Source of the DNA: Struthidea cinerea
Lineage: Eukaryota > Chordata > Aves > Passeriformes > Corcoracidae
Reading direction: 5' to 3'
DNA: 64,000 nt
NCBI GenBank assembly: GCA_013397865.1
Contig: VZTI01004084.1
Span: 172,934-236,933, forward strand
Position numbers and translations under genes: made by a program. Within the stretch, counting starts at the first letter, position 1. Each line of letters opens with the position of its first letter. Shown here in pieces: positions 1 to 13,064 of this stretch. The notes beneath the pieces were generated by a model. It was not told where the DNA came from, searched no databases, and saw nothing but the letters and a program-made list of their open reading frames with translations.

Positions 1-3000
1 TTTTTTTTTTATAACAGCACAAAGAGAAAGATTTGTGCTGCACAAAGCCTTGCTGTGACCGAGATAGTGGTTTGGGTTTTTTTAAAGTTCTGTTTAGTGA
101 AAAACAATCAACCTTAACCATATATTCTTTAATAACTGCCCACACAGCAAAAGGAATTTAAAAACTTTTTCATAACCTGCATAATGCTTATGTCCCATTT
201 TTTAGAATAGGAGAGCACCCTTCACCCCTTTAGAAATACTAATAAGTTATTTGCAGTAACAGTCTCTCTCTGAGTCATTCACTGTATAACTTTGCCATGT
301 CAGTACCTTGCTTGAAACATATCTCTAAAGCAGTTTGGTCTGTAATTTACCCTAAAGGTCAAACTTGCCTGTCTAAGTATCTGAATGAGGCTGTGTACAT
401 TCTTATATGCCTCCAAAAAGATTCTGGTTATAAAAAGGCCTCTCATTATTGGATGAAGGATAAAGAAAATATTTCCTTTGGATTTGATTCACTATGATGT
501 TTTTGGATCATATTTAAAGCAAGAACAAGTCAATTAAAAAAAAAAAAGGATCACTAAATAAGACTCTAATTAATGTTCCCACTGTTCCCATTGCTATCGT
601 GGAACAAAAGGTTTTAAAATTTTTGAAACATGTTGGGACATCTGTGCTCAGTTTCTATACACAATGCAGAAAGTCCAAAACATCATGGGAAACCTTATTC
701 TGAAGGGATGCCAGTCCAGATCCATGCTCTGAAGAGTTTCATATGGTTCAGATCAGTTTATAAAAAAAGCCTCTGAACTGTTTTATCCTTAGCTAACATG
801 ATTTTAAACTCCAAATTTTTAACCTCTATTCAAGAAAGCACTTAACAATATCCTCCATTATAACCCCCTCTGGTTTTCAGAATCATGCTTTTCTTCACTC
901 TCCTGGAGTTTATTATTCCTATAATAAAGAGTAAGAGGAAATAATGAAGTGATTTTTTTCAAGAGCATATACTGTGGAATTATGCGAAAACAGCAGTAGT
1001 TTAAACTTCACCATTTGGTTTGCTGACTGATTCATTTGGTATACAGTCGAGTGAGGGCCAATACGTTGTGAGGAAAACCTGAAATTTGTTTTATTTGTTT
1101 TTCTTTTCAAGCTGCTGCTTTGTGGAACAATTCTGAAATTCATCTGCAGTCAGAATATTACACTAACCAGCTGCAGATCAAAGACTTCACTGAATCTAGG
1201 TCAGGTCTAATTTGTGAAGCTCACAGAGTTAGTCACTATGGCAGCTTTCTGAAAGGTACAGATGGAGAATCCATGAGCTGTGGGAACAGAATTATGGGGC
1301 TTCTTCTCACCACCAGTTTTAATGCAGTTTGTTTTATTTCCTTTTCCAGGAGTTTCTTTTTTTAGAGTTCCTAGTAAAAGAGAGATTAAATGTGACAGCC
1401 ACATCTGTTTTAGGAAATTCCTGTGGAGATATCAGATTGGTAGCTGGCTCAAGCGATGTTAAAAGTGAATGCTTCTGGTCTGAGCAGGTGGTCTATGAAT
1501 GTTATGAAAAATCTGTAGCCTTTTATAGTGACTTTTATCTCAGGATCTCAAAGCACTTGGTAAATATCAGTTGATCAAGCCTTACAATATCCCTGGGAGG
1601 TGATCACTGTAATTGAAAGGAGTGGGTTTTATGGCTCACAAGTTTGCTGCTGGCTGTGAAATCCTATTTGTGACTCACACAACCTGCCACAAGTAGAGCA
1701 GATGTATTGCTGCTGTGCCTGGATATAAGAGCTGCTTGAAAGGCAGCAGCGCTTTTGCCACTGGCACACAGGTTTTTGTTTCCTTCTGGTCTGCTTCACT
1801 GTCCCTTGTTCTCCCATTCTCATTTCCTGGTACCCTCCGTCAAGTGACACCACTTTTGTAAGTCATCTCGAGCAAATATTTTCTGGAGAGCACTTGATGT
1901 GGATGTGTGCTTTGCAGATTGTTTTTCTGCAGTTCCTGGGACAAAACAATGATAAGATGTACTTCAGCCAGTCTTTTCCCAGGTGTAGTGAGGGGAATGC
2001 AATCGGGATCTCCCTTTGCAGTATTGTTGGGGTTAATTTAAAGGGGTTTAAAATTTAAACTTAGCACCACAGAGACCACGCCAGTAGTCAGAGAACATCT
2101 GCCTGAACAAGGCCCAGCAGATAGGAGAAGCTGTCTTGTAAAGTGTTCCTCTCTGACCTGCGGATGGGCTGGAGCATAGGCATCACCAAGGGCAGGTTCG
2201 CTTCAGTGAATATTACTTTTGTAATTCACAAGAAACAATGAACATGCTTATTTCAGAGTCCAGTCATAACATGAAAAATATTTGTGTGCTTGCATCCCCA
2301 TATATATGTGTGTGTAGGCACTGCTTATATGGTAACCACCCATACTTAGAATTCAGGACAGGACTTTTCTACAAAATTAATCTTCCTGTGGTTGACTAGT
2401 TTGGTTTGGGGTTTTCTTGTTTATTTTTTCTATAGCAGTAGAGGCTATTTATGTAGAGCATACTTTGACTTGCACTGAACATGCTTAAAATTCAGTCATA
2501 TTCTAGTTCTGATTGTGACCTCTTGGGATTTTGGCATTTGGGCCCTCCAAACACAGTGTTACTTCCTTTAGTAAAACCTGGGATGGAGGGCATGGATGAA
2601 GATCAGTATTTCCAGATGAAAATACATGCAGTTGCTTGGATAACGACATGAGACTTTGTTGCTTGTGTGGCAACACTCAGATTACAAATATCAACTTTGG
2701 ACAATATTGACCCACAATCCATAATGTTGGCTGGAAAATCACCATTTGTTGTTTAAGTATTCTGGAAAGTATGATTGCCATCCAAGGCTGAACGCAGAGT
2801 ACTCACCACTGTTAGTCTGGAACTTGTTCTGCATATTATACCTCTTAGTATAACAAGGTTAATAATACCAACTCTATCCGCAGCCAATATTTATAATACA
2901 AGAAATTCTCAAATGCAAAGACATTTGAGGGCTTTACAGTATTATACCAGAGGAGAACTTAACATCAGACATTCAAGTGGTTATAATTTTTCAATTTGCT

Positions 3001-4589
3001 TTGTAAAGGACTTTACCTTCCCATCCTCACAGCAGTCACCACATCTGGATATCCACCCTAACTGTGACCTCTGGTTATTGCCATACTATAAACATTAAAC
3101 AAGCATAATTATTGCTAAAAAGTGGGTAGGTTATTTCTTCCCTCAATTTGTTGCTTAAAAGATGTCCATAGGCATGTGTTGTTCCTAATCTACAGCTACC
3201 AACAGGTTAATACAATGACCAGTGTGTGAGGATAGTGTCACTGAATTAAAAAAGCTGAGAATTCCTTCCAATAGCTGAAACAAAGTGTTTCAGCTTTTGC
3301 ATTTTGGCTATATCACAACATTTGTTTTAGCAAAACAAATTGAGTGGTCAGATGGAACTGAAAACAACCTGGAAGAAATTGGAAATTTCACTGGGGGAGA
3401 GAAGGAAATCAGGAAGCTTACTATTGTAAAAGTTTGTTCTGTACCCCAAAGAGGGGAATAAGGAGAAGAGTTTCTTGGAGATTAAAATGTGTAATAGCAA
3501 GCAAACCTTTGTAAACTCAGCGTATCCATTTCTCAACATAGCAAACAGGAACATAGGAACATATGTGGTCAGCAATAACACTCATAAATCTTAAGAGATT
3601 ATGTGTTCCTAAAGTAAGACTTTAGACTGATCTATTTTGTTAAGTGCCAAACTTCAGCATGATTCAATCAAGTTTTGCTTAATCGGAATTTATTTACTCT
3701 TTGTGATGATGAATCATTGAACATGTCTGTAGTCCAGTCTGTTGAACTAATTTATCAGGTATTTTGATGGACTGGTGATTTGCCTTCCCTGAACATTTCA
3801 TGGTTTATTTATTTATATCATCTGGATTGTGTAGAACAAGAACTGGAGTTCTGCTAAGAATTAACATTCCCCAGTGATGCCTTTAGTAAAGGAAACACTC
3901 TCTAGAGAGGCAGTCTTGTTGCCATGTAGCCAAACAACTAAGCCAGGAAAACTCTTATCTACAGACCCAATACCACTAAAAAAAGTAATTTGTTAACCTG
4001 GGTGGATTTGTATCAAAGACAACCTGGCAAAGATGGAGGGATGACAGCAGTGAGGTTTCTCTGTACAGGACACAGGCATTTCCTGGAGGCTGGCCCAAGA
4101 ACATAGGTCATCCCAAGAAGAAAGAAGACTCGGGGGAGTTGCTTACATAGCCCGATTAACATGCAAGTACTATGCAGAAAAGCAGTCTCACAGTAGCTGT
4201 TCCCTGGTTCTTATGGATAATGATAGTATGAGACAGGCCAGGCTGGACTTCACCATAAGCTGGCAACATATGTGCATTCCCAAAACCGTGCTTGAATTGA
4301 TGTTGTCTACTGAGACGTGTGACCCTATGACCACACTGCTGTGGCTGCATGTCAAAGCTAACTTCAGAATAGCTGCGAGCAGCTGGCATGCCTACCTTCA
4401 GTGCAGGTATGTGGCTTTGGCCTTCACTTTTCCAAGGGAATGTATCTCATCAGGTATTTTTCGGAAAGACTTCCAACTCTCTACCTGTGAAAGAGTTAAA
4501 GAATAAACACATGGAAGCAGCAAATTATTTCCCAGAGTGGAAAGTTCTGATTTTCTGTATGTACAGATGCAAAATAAGAATCCTCTGAC
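1..4589. other. Unannotated AT-rich sequence, no gene recognised
   Basis: No conserved coding region, RNA gene or interspersed repeat is recognisable here. Open frames are short (107 codons at most) and none resembles a known protein. Small features seen are a run of 12 A at 536-547, TG/TA-rich sequence near 2300, and two perfect short hairpins at 3273-3295 and 3320-3340. Old repeats too decayed to recognise by eye could be present. Confidence 0.6.
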
Positions 4590-5075
4590 TTCCAAGGAAG
4601 TGCAGTCTGCTAGGTCTGGGCTTCCCAGTGCAAGAGATATGGACATAACTCAAGTGAGTCCAGTGAAGAGCCATTGAGTTGTTTAAGGGACTGGATCGTC
4701 TGACATATGAGAAGTTATGAGAACTTGGGCTGTTCAGCCTGGAAAAGAGAAGGCTCCAGGGGATCTCAGTATTGTGCATAAAGCAGCCAGTTGGGTAAAG
4801 AGATGAATAAAAGATGGAGCCAGACTCTTCTCAGTGGTGCTCAGTGACAGAACTAGAAGAAGTAGGAACAAACTGAAACACAGGAAAGTTTACTAAAACA
4901 CAAGAAAATATTCAATGCAAGGGTAGCCAAGTGTTGCCAGAGGCTGCCCAGAGAGGTTGTGGAGATATTAAAAATCTGTTTGAACATAATCACAGGCAAC
5001 ATGAACCTGATTTGGGCAGGGGATTGACTGGAGGCTCCCCAGAGGTACCTGCCAGCCTCAACCATTCCAGATTAA
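4590..5075 (+). mobile_element. CR1 LINE, 5'-truncated 3' fragment
   Basis: This is a 5'-truncated copy of the chicken-repeat-1 (CR1) non-LTR retrotransposon. The order of landmarks follows the avian CR1 3' region: a TCTGGGCTTCCCAGTGCAAGAGA block, the GGCTGTTCAGCCTGGAAAAGAGAAGGCTCC block, a GGAACAAACTGAAACACAGGAAA-like block, GCTGCCCAGAGAGGTTGTGGA, and a tail ending CAGCCTCAACCATTCCAG. In the intact family this part encodes the C-terminal end of the ORF2 endonuclease/reverse-transcriptase protein. Here it is interrupted by indels and stops and makes nothing. 5' truncation is usual for CR1 because target-primed reverse transcription often stops early. The same blocks recur in the copy at 7985-8647. 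The left edge is uncertain by tens of bases. Confidence 0.9.
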
Positions 5076-7984
5076 ATTAAAAAATCATAATTATTAGTGC
5101 AGATTTTCCTGGGAATTTATAGTGGCAAGCAGAGCATTTCAGTCCATCAAGTAGATATTAGCCCTCTAGGGTCTTGGACACATAATGCTCTTTTGGTGAG
5201 CACTCAAACAGTGGATATAAATTAGAGATCTAGCACCATTAATGCAACAATGGTACTAGAACTCATGTGGTACTAACTGTGTGCACAGGTATGTAACATG
5301 AGTATCAGTTGAGGGTGTAAAAAGAGGTAGAGATGTGATTCAAATACCAATTAGATGTGCTTTATTAGCTCCCATTCAAGGACTGGTGTTTCTGCCATAG
5401 CACTGAACTCGATCAGTGGCATCAGGTTTTGGTCCCTTTGCTTATTGTTGCTATTTCATGGGGTACATCAGCCCTGGTCTTTGCTGAAAGCCTTCCTTAG
5501 AGACATCTCACTTAGGGATTTTGCCTAGTCATTAGAAACAAAGAAATTGTCAAAATCTGATGTTACATGGATTTATGACATATGTCACTGGAATTGTAAG
5601 TAGCAATAGTCAGACAAAAACTTGTCCTTTTTTCATCTGATGCTTTCTTCTGGCCTCACAGTGTACTGAATTGCTTTGTAGGCTAGCTACCCCTAAATAA
5701 CAAAAACCAATCAGTTTGTATCTGAGGATAGGGAAATGCTTCTGAGATATCCCAAACACATTTGGCATGTTTAAACACATCCTTTCTGCCTGTCATCTTT
5801 CACACAGCTTCTGAATGATGCTAATAATAATATCATTTATTTGCATGGTTTGGCCTGTGATTCTTCCTTCTACATCCCAAATGCAATACTTCCAATCTTA
5901 GCTTCTTTTCTTCTGCAGGGAAATGCATTAGACTTCTTCAGTTATTCTAGATATTTAGTGCCAGAAGACCAAGACCCATGAATATACAGGCCTGAAGTTA
6001 TTAAATAACCAGAGATACTTCAGATCTAATTGCTTTATTGGTGCTTCTGTGTTGACTTTGTGGTAAGAGATTTACACTGCCAAAAAGAGAAATGAACTGG
6101 GCTTTTATGTACAGACATATATTAGAACACTTGTGAATTTTTAACATGGGAAAACAGCCATCTTTAAATAACAAAAAATATTTGTATAACAGTACTGTTA
6201 CTTGCTGGTGTTACTTGCTTGAAATTAACTCTTTAGGGTAATTTCAAGTATATAAAACCTGTGGAAGGTCAGAATGGAGATCTATGCTTTCGGTCTTATT
6301 TTAGATTCAGAAAAGCAGCACAGGAGCTACACACAGTTTCAGGAAGAAAGTACTTAGCTTTTCTATCCAGTTACAAATCCACCACGGGTTATTTGGCCCT
6401 AACATCTATGGAGACAATTGTAGCCAACTGACCCTCTTTTAAGAATATGGCTTTGTGGTTTTTTATAACAGGAGGACAGCCAATATGCTGGTATACCTAT
6501 AAAATTAACCAAACCTGAGGGATGAAAGCTGGAGTAAGAGCAGGAGATTAGTCTGAAGACTACCTTTTTCAAGAAAAGAGGTGCCACTGTTTTCCTGTGG
6601 AATGCACAAGTCAAGTCTGAAGATATGCAACTGCTAACACCATCTGAGGATAACAGCTTATCAGTATTAGCAGCTCTGCCCCTGTCTCTCCTCTCACCTG
6701 CTGAACTGTGATGAGAACTACGAAAGTTCCAGCTCTGCTGTTTACCCAGCTGTGGAGCAGCTGATTCCATGTGAAGAATTTGTCTTTCCAGTTTGCTTTT
6801 GTAAAAGGCTAAGAAATTACTTGAAACGGTAAAAAAAAAACAAACCCTAACCCAGAAAATACTGTAATAATTGCCAAGCAAGGTTAAGGAATGCCAGAAC
6901 TAAAACTGCAATAATTCAGGTCCATTGTACATTATCTTCCGATTTCTAATCGCATGACCACAAACTAGTGGTTTCTTTGCCTTTTTTTTCCCCTCGCTGT
7001 AGAGGATGGATCTGCTGTGGGATGAATCATGGTTACCTTATTGCAGAAGCTGTGGAATTTGGAGGGTGATGGCCGAGGACTTCAAAATAGGAAAGGATTG
7101 TACTGTGGTTTGGGAAACTGAGTGTTGTTCTGGTATTGGATTTTGTTGCTATTATGGATTTTGTTGTTATTCTACTTCACCTCATTCCAAACGCAATGCT
7201 GGGCTAGTCACTGAACTCACAACTTTTCACAGATGGTAATTGATTTTCTGGAAACACTGACAACTGGAATCTGATATGGGATATGCAGCACACTCACGAT
7301 TATGGGAAATTTGATTTGAAGATATATTTTAGATGCTGAAAAAAATCTGTTCTTAAGCATCTCAAATGAGAAGCCAAAGTCTGTGGTTTCTTTTGGGAAT
7401 TTTGACTCAATGACCATGAGTAAACATAGAAGAATACTTTCTTCTCAACTTCAGGAGTACTGGGAAGATAATTTGTCAGTGTTTGTAGAACACCACGATC
7501 CTGCAGAGGAGAAGACCATAAAATGCCTTTTTCTGGAATAAGTAACTGTGTTTCAACACTGTGTGAGATGATAGGTGCCATTCCTAGAATAACAGGGTAA
7601 GATTTTTCACATATCAATGCCACTGTTTTTGTGTGGTGAATCAGCAGAAAACCATGTCAAAGGCCTTGACAGTTCATTAAATCCACTCCTCTGCTTGAAA
7701 GCAGAATCAAATAGGCCTAATATTTTCCTGTTAGATAGTTGTATAAACTCTAGTGACAGAATTTTCATGATTGCATGGTTTTCCATCACTTTACTTTCCT
7801 TACCATTAAAAAGTCTTTCCCAGTAGCTAGCTGGAATCTCCTCTTTGTTTGCCTAGTCCTCAGGGCCGACAGAGAAATGTTCATCTGTGGAACTGTCTCA
7901 TGGTGCACACATAAAGTGTGCAGAACCGAGATTATCCCTTTATTTCCAAAGAGATTAAAACATTGTGCCAGACCAATGGTCTGC
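5076..7984. other. Unannotated sequence between two CR1 copies
   Basis: No gene or known repeat recognised. The longest open frame is 160 codons on the minus strand (6399-6881) and resembles nothing I know. A short imperfect tandem of an 18-base unit (TGGATTTTGTTG core) lies at 7137-7172. A run of A sits at about 6831-6840. Confidence 0.55.
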
Positions 7985-8647
7985 AGCAGTTCAGGCTGGG
8001 GGCTGACTGCCTGGAGGGCAGCTGCAGGAAGGGCCCTGGTGGGGCTGGTGGATGTAGGCTGGCTGTGGGCCAGCAGTGTGCTCTGGCAGCAGAGGCCAAC
8101 AGCCGCCGGAGGTGTGCCAGGCAGAGCACTGCCAGCAGAGTGAGGATGAGGAAGGTGATCCTTCCCTTCAGCTGAGCACTGGTGAGACGTGTCTGAACTG
8201 CTGGGTCCCCAGTACAAGAGAGATTTGGATATTATGGAGCTGGTCCAGTGAAGGGCCATTAAGATGTCTAAGGGGCTCAAGCATCTGACATACAAGACCA
8301 GCTTGTGAGAGCTGTGGCTCAGCCTGGAGATGGAGTCTCATGCATGCGTATAAATACCTGAGGGAGGAGGTGTGAAGAAGATAGGGCTGGACTTTCCTTC
8401 ATGGTGCCCACTGACAGGACTAGAGGCAATGGGAACAAACTGAAACACAGGAAATTCCACTAAAACACAATAATAAGTCTTTTTTCATTCCAGAGGTAGT
8501 CAAATACTGGCACGAGCTGCCCAGAGAGGTTGTGAGGTCTCAATCTCTGGTAGAGGATCATCATCACATGACCCTCATTTGGGCAGGAGACTGACTAGAC
8601 CATTTCCAGGGGAGCTTGTCAGCCTCAGCTATTGTGTGATTTGATGC
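7985..8647 (+). mobile_element. CR1 LINE, 5'-truncated copy
   Basis: A second 5'-truncated CR1 in the same orientation as the copy at 4590-5075, but extending further into ORF2. The left part (about 7985-8175) still reads as degraded ORF2 protein. The right part carries the block CCCCAGTACAAGAGAGATTT, the GGGAACAAACTGAAACACAGG block, CTGCCCAGAGAGGTTGTGAG, and a 3' tail CAGCTATTGTGTGATTT, the worn form of the ATTCTRTGATTCT repeats that end avian CR1. There is no poly(A) tail, as expected for CR1, which ends in short direct repeats instead. Divergence and internal gaps show an inactive copy. Confidence 0.9.
7990..8175 (+). pseudogene. CR1 ORF2 reverse-transcriptase C-terminal remnant
   Basis: Read in the frame starting at 7990, this segment gives FRLGADCLEG, then RLAVGQQCALAAEA, then RKVILPFS. 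These match, in order, the CR1 ORF2 region downstream of the reverse-transcriptase active site (family form YRLGADLLES ... MSQQCALAAKKAN ... SREVILPLYS). The remnant is broken: the spacing is altered, several conserved residues are replaced, and a stop follows directly after the ILPFS segment. The catalytic part of the reverse transcriptase and the N-terminal endonuclease are absent because the copy is 5'-truncated. It is a molecular fossil with no expected product. Confidence 0.8.
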
Positions 8648-11600
8648 CTCCAGGAGCGGTCTATAGAAAGCATGACCCTGGCAGTTACCTCCTGCCTACT
8701 GAAGATATTGTCCAACCATTCTGTGCGCTAAAATTGGAAATGGCTGTTTCACTCATGGAGTGTCTGTATAATAAGGGGAATCAGAGTGGAAATACCTAAT
8801 GTTTGAATACCTTTTATTATTCTGTATGGTGAGAGTTCTCCCTTCTCATCTGGAGTTTGAGTGTCTTCCCAGCTTTCTGTAGAAAGGATTAACTGGTTTT
8901 GTTTGTTTGTTTCAAAAATTTATTTATACCCCTGTGAGGTTTTTCAAAAACACTGACTAATACCTAGGTAAAGAAATACAGCTTATTGCCATGTTTAATG
9001 TTTCCCTCACCAGTGATTTATTAAAATGCTTCTCACTTTCACTTTTGTCCTTATCTTCTTCAGACAGCTGGGAAACCAAGTCCTGGTGTCTTATGCTTGC
9101 AAACATGTTTTTCAATAGATTTCTTTTTTCCTCCCCTTCAGCCCAAAGCATGAGATATCGTTTTATAATGCATTATAACTACTCCTCTGGGGAACAGAAT
9201 TATCTAAATTAAGGGTGATTTTCTAGTATATTCTGGACATTCATCTGGCACAGGAGAGAGGATTAACATCTTAAAACAATGATCCTGTAAGAAATTTGTG
9301 CTAGATTAACTTACATTGCAACCAATGCTACATCTCAAAATTCCTTGCCCTTCCCTCTTCACCCTCAGGTTGCCTAAATTCCTGAGCCATCTGCATGTCT
9401 ACCAGCCAAGTTCCTCTTAATCATCAGCTTCTAGTCCTGCTTTTGGAGCCATCCAAATCCAGATTGTGCTGAGCAGTCAGCTTTAAAGTTCACAGTCCAC
9501 ACTGCCACCCTGTCCTTTTCTTCTGCTGAATGATTTTTTGATTCCCTGTGCATCCTCCCTTCTCCTGGGGAAGAGAGTAAATGCATGGAAGAGAGGATTG
9601 GTAACCATGTTCCTTCTCCCAGGCTGTGTGGCTAGGGCAGTCTTTGGGCAGCTGGAAGATGTGGGCTCAACTTCAGCCTGATGAAAGGAGCAGAGAGCTC
9701 CAGTTTCTCTTTTACCTGTGGAATAATCCAGCCCCTAAACTCTGAAGTATCCAGGTCCCTGATCTGAATCTGACTTTTTCCTAGGTGGTACCTGCTGACA
9801 GGTCTTTCACTTTAGTTCCCTGGCCTCTCTCTTCTCATGTTTTTGCTTCAGCTATCCCCTGTCTTTATGATTTCTTTTCTTCCCAGGCAGCTGTACTGTG
9901 AGGGCAGTTTAGGAGAGAGAGGCTCACTTCTTAGGATCTTGCAACAGGCAGGACACATTAGCAGAGAAACCCAGGCTGCCATTGCCCTCTACATCCATTC
10001 AGTCTCTCCTCTCAAAGGCAAAAACCTGTTCCTTAGAAACTATTTTCTCACATGTTTGTGTGCAATCTACTTTTAAGGGATTCAGAGAAAGAAATGTCAG
10101 ACAGCTCCACAGGTAGCTGTTTCACAGGGCAGTATGGCTCACCCTGTCAGTGAGTCAGCCTGTATTTCTTTTAGCTTGTTTTTGACCTTTGTTCCTCCTC
10201 ACTCCATAATTCAGTCCTTCTCCTCCTTTGTGATGTTTACACTGTCAAAATAGATAGACATCCCCAGGGTATTTCCTCACCTCCAGCAGATTGTCTCAAC
10301 ATTAACGCCTGAGCACACTGCTCTCTTTGCTCAGCTGTCGTACAGCCAAACTCGTCTCATTGACTTAATTCCTCATAAATCAATAGGTCCGGATACTTAC
10401 CCCATTGCTTCCTTTGGGATGAGTCTGCTCCACAAGATCACAGTTTGTTGGTCTCTGCTGTTATTAGGACCTTCTGTCTTCCTTCTTTAAGCACATTTCT
10501 CCAGTTCATGTCTGCATTTGAGGTTGAGCCTCCTTCTGCGGACAATTGCTTTGTGCCCATCCACTTGGCTGTTGTTTTGTTATTTCCAGCCTTAGTTTCT
10601 TTATGCTTTGTGTCTGTCCCCACTGGTTTACACAACACCTCTCTAATTCATAGGAGTTGTTACATCAAATATAAATTGAATGAATGTGATGTTTATTGCT
10701 TCCTTCCAGATCATAATAGACATTAAATAAAAACAGACTTAGGGCAGATTTCTAGTCCTCCTTTCCTCCCCTCCCCACACCCAATCCATGCCCCAGATAT
10801 TCTCCCATCAGCTCTTTATGTTCATGTTTATCTTTTGTTCCTCTTTGTTTATGGACTTACAGCCTGTGTTCAATCTCTGTGACACTGCTCATTTCCCAGC
10901 CAACTTGCATGCATTTTTCAAGTAATTTTGTGGCTGAGACTTTCTCAGGGCTGGCTGTAGGCTACTTCTTCATTCTTTTCATCAGCTGGTTTTGTAAATC
11001 AGTAAGAGATGAGTGACCATGTTTGTTTGGCAAGATTTAGCTTTTGTTTACTCTGTGGGATGACTTTCATGCTAGTCCTAAGCAAAGGCACGGTCACTTG
11101 GGATGGGAGATGTGCTCCCTTTTGCACAAGCAGTGAAATTTCCCTGTGCTCTTCACTTGCTGATTCTATTCATCCTGTTGTATTTATTAATCCAGTCCCT
11201 TTACAATGTAAAATATGGGCTGTGATGGTCAGCTGCTTGTTGTTCAATGCTGATTCTTGCCTACCTCCTGCTAGCAAATATTTTATCCATCTGCTTAGGA
11301 ATGTCTCAAATTTATAGCAGAAGTAAAGAGATTGCCATTGAAAAATTCTGAGAAACAAATTGTGACAGATCTAGAAGGGTGGAGGCAGGAGGGAGATTCA
11401 TGTGGTGAAGATGCCCTCTCCAGCAGAGCCTACATCCCTCCCACAATTGCAATAGGACCTGTAATGTGGCTGCAGCAACCTGTTCTCTGAAGGCAGGATT
11501 GGGTAAGAGGAGTTCTTGCACCCCATCACTGATTGTTGGCACCCCACAACTCTCCACTGCTGCGGCTCACCCGTACAGGTTGGTGCAGAGAAGACGCTGA

Positions 11601-12593
11601 GGGGAATCATTGAGATCTTTCAGGAGAAACAGACACGTGGGGACGAGTACACTGAAGCCTGATGTGGCATTATGAAGAGAAACACTGTGTAGGGTTTCCA
11701 CTCCACTGTTAGGCATTTCTGTTCATTTTTCTGTAGTCCATCAGAGCTGAGAAATGCAAGTCAAAAAAACCTTGTCTTTCCACAAGAAATATAACTTGTT
11801 CTCCTGCTAGTCTCTTCTTGCTCCTTATCTTGGGGCAGATTTCAAGCCTTTCATCACAAAGAAATAATAAAACAGTCGCGGTTAACCTGGTCAGTGGTAG
11901 TTCAGCCCATTAATGGGCTACTTGTTGCAAGTGTTTTCTGGGTAGAGGATTTGAAAAGACAGAGGATTTGCACAGAGGACTTTCAAGGTGAGCAGGGTAC
12001 ATGGATGTTTATGGATCTTGAGTAAGAAAAACCAATAGGTAGTATAGAAAAAAGTGTAACCTTCCAGACCAGGGGAATCGATGGAGGGATTCAGTGGGAA
12101 CAGAAGTATGAGCCAACAACACCTGTTGGAGTGGGGTGGTATAACTGAATGTTTGATCCTGTATTGAGCTGGGTAGGGAGAAGGGCCAGTGACCACAGTC
12201 CATGCAGGACGATATCCAGAATTTTTTTGTGCATGGACACCATGCTCAGTGGCCAAATGAAGAGTGCAGTACTCAGGGAAGGGTTCTGTGCCTACAGCTC
12301 GGTCAGTAAATTAAATGTGTGCAGGCTAAATCTTGGGCACTGAAACTAACTGGCAGAGGAGGGGCCTTAGCTTTGCTTAGCTTCCAAAGAAGGATGACTG
12401 CATGCAAACTTTAACTTGAGCTACATCCCAAAGCATGCCTTCAAACTGTTTAGGAGTGTTTGTTGGCACAGACTCAGGGCACAGCGAGGGTTATTCTTAC
12501 ATTACAGTTACTGTGATTGGGTTCAGTTCCTAGGAACAGTCTCTGGTGCTTTTCCATTTACTTACTCAGGTGATGCTTTATACACAGGCAGAG
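8648..12593. other. Unannotated sequence, no gene recognised
   Basis: No conserved coding sequence or clear repeat is visible. Pyrimidine-rich stretches are common at 9300-10900 (many CTTCTC/TCCTT runs), which leaves moderate open frames on both strands, but none resembles a protein family. The segment next to the ERV fragment (12300-12593) could hold more decayed retroviral leader sequence; I could not confirm this. Confidence 0.5.
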
Positions 12594-13043
12594 TGTAGGC
12601 CAGGGTCAGGAGTATGTCCATCCCTCACAGACACACACGTCCCCCCCCAGTCCCCTATGCACAATATGGATCCCCAGTAAGGTCAGACACCAAGCCTACC
12701 CAGCAACTCACCCTTGCACCCTCTTGTGTCCAGCTGCCTCATGCCCAGAGACTTGCACACACACGTGTGCACTTGCACACACATGACTCTGAGACCCCAT
12801 GGTCTCTTCAAGAGTTGACCTGGACCTCCTGGTGCCTCCAGTAGCCAGTTCCTCCAGCTCTCACAGATATGCATGTACCCAGCCCAGGCTTATGGCCACT
12901 TTGGTACTTGGCTCCCAGGCCCCTTCTATCTGCTGGCATGTGCTGCTTGTCAACAGCTAGCAAGGACACATGGTTGTATGGACCCTCACTTGCTGGGGTT
13001 GTTGGCACCCCAGGCACATGGACCTTTGTAAATTGTGGTTCAA
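12594..13043 (-). mobile_element. Probable ERV leader/internal remnant downstream of a 5' LTR
   Basis: On the minus strand this lies just after the LTR and primer-binding site, where an endogenous retrovirus has its untranslated leader and the start of gag. It is GC-richer than its flanks, with runs of C or G and CA/TG alternations (12751-12790 holds a period-20 partial duplication around ACTTGCACACACA). No gag-like motif is readable and minus-strand frames are short, so any coding part is lost or truncated. The left limit is a guess, placed where the base composition changes. It could also be unrelated GC-rich host DNA. Confidence 0.35.
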
Positions 13044-13061
13044 ATCCAGTTGCTGGCACTT
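13044..13061 (-). other. Candidate retroviral primer-binding site (tRNA-Leu type)
   Basis: Read on the minus strand from 13061, about 11 of 18 bases match the complement of a vertebrate tRNA-Leu 3' end as I recall it. The match continues past 13044 into GGATTTGAACC (13047-13037), the complement of the conserved tRNA T-arm (B-box GGTTCAAATCC on the + strand). It begins three bases after the CA that ends the proposed LTR, where a primer-binding site belongs. Leu-type priming is characteristic of ERVL-like elements. The first two bases (normally TG) are changed, so it would be an old, inactive site. A chance B-box-like sequence is the main alternative. Confidence 0.5.
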
Positions 13062-13064
13062 AGA

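Noticed and set aside
7786..8295. 169-codon minus-strand frame
   Set aside because: It largely overlaps the complement of a CR1 ORF2 remnant read on the + strand; it is a shadow of the retrotransposon.
13037..13047. Perfect Pol III B-box (GGTTCAAATCC) on the + strand suggesting a tRNA gene or tRNA-derived SINE
   Set aside because: No cloverleaf can be drawn upstream and no convincing A-box at the right distance. Its place just after an LTR end on the other strand is better explained as a retroviral primer-binding site.
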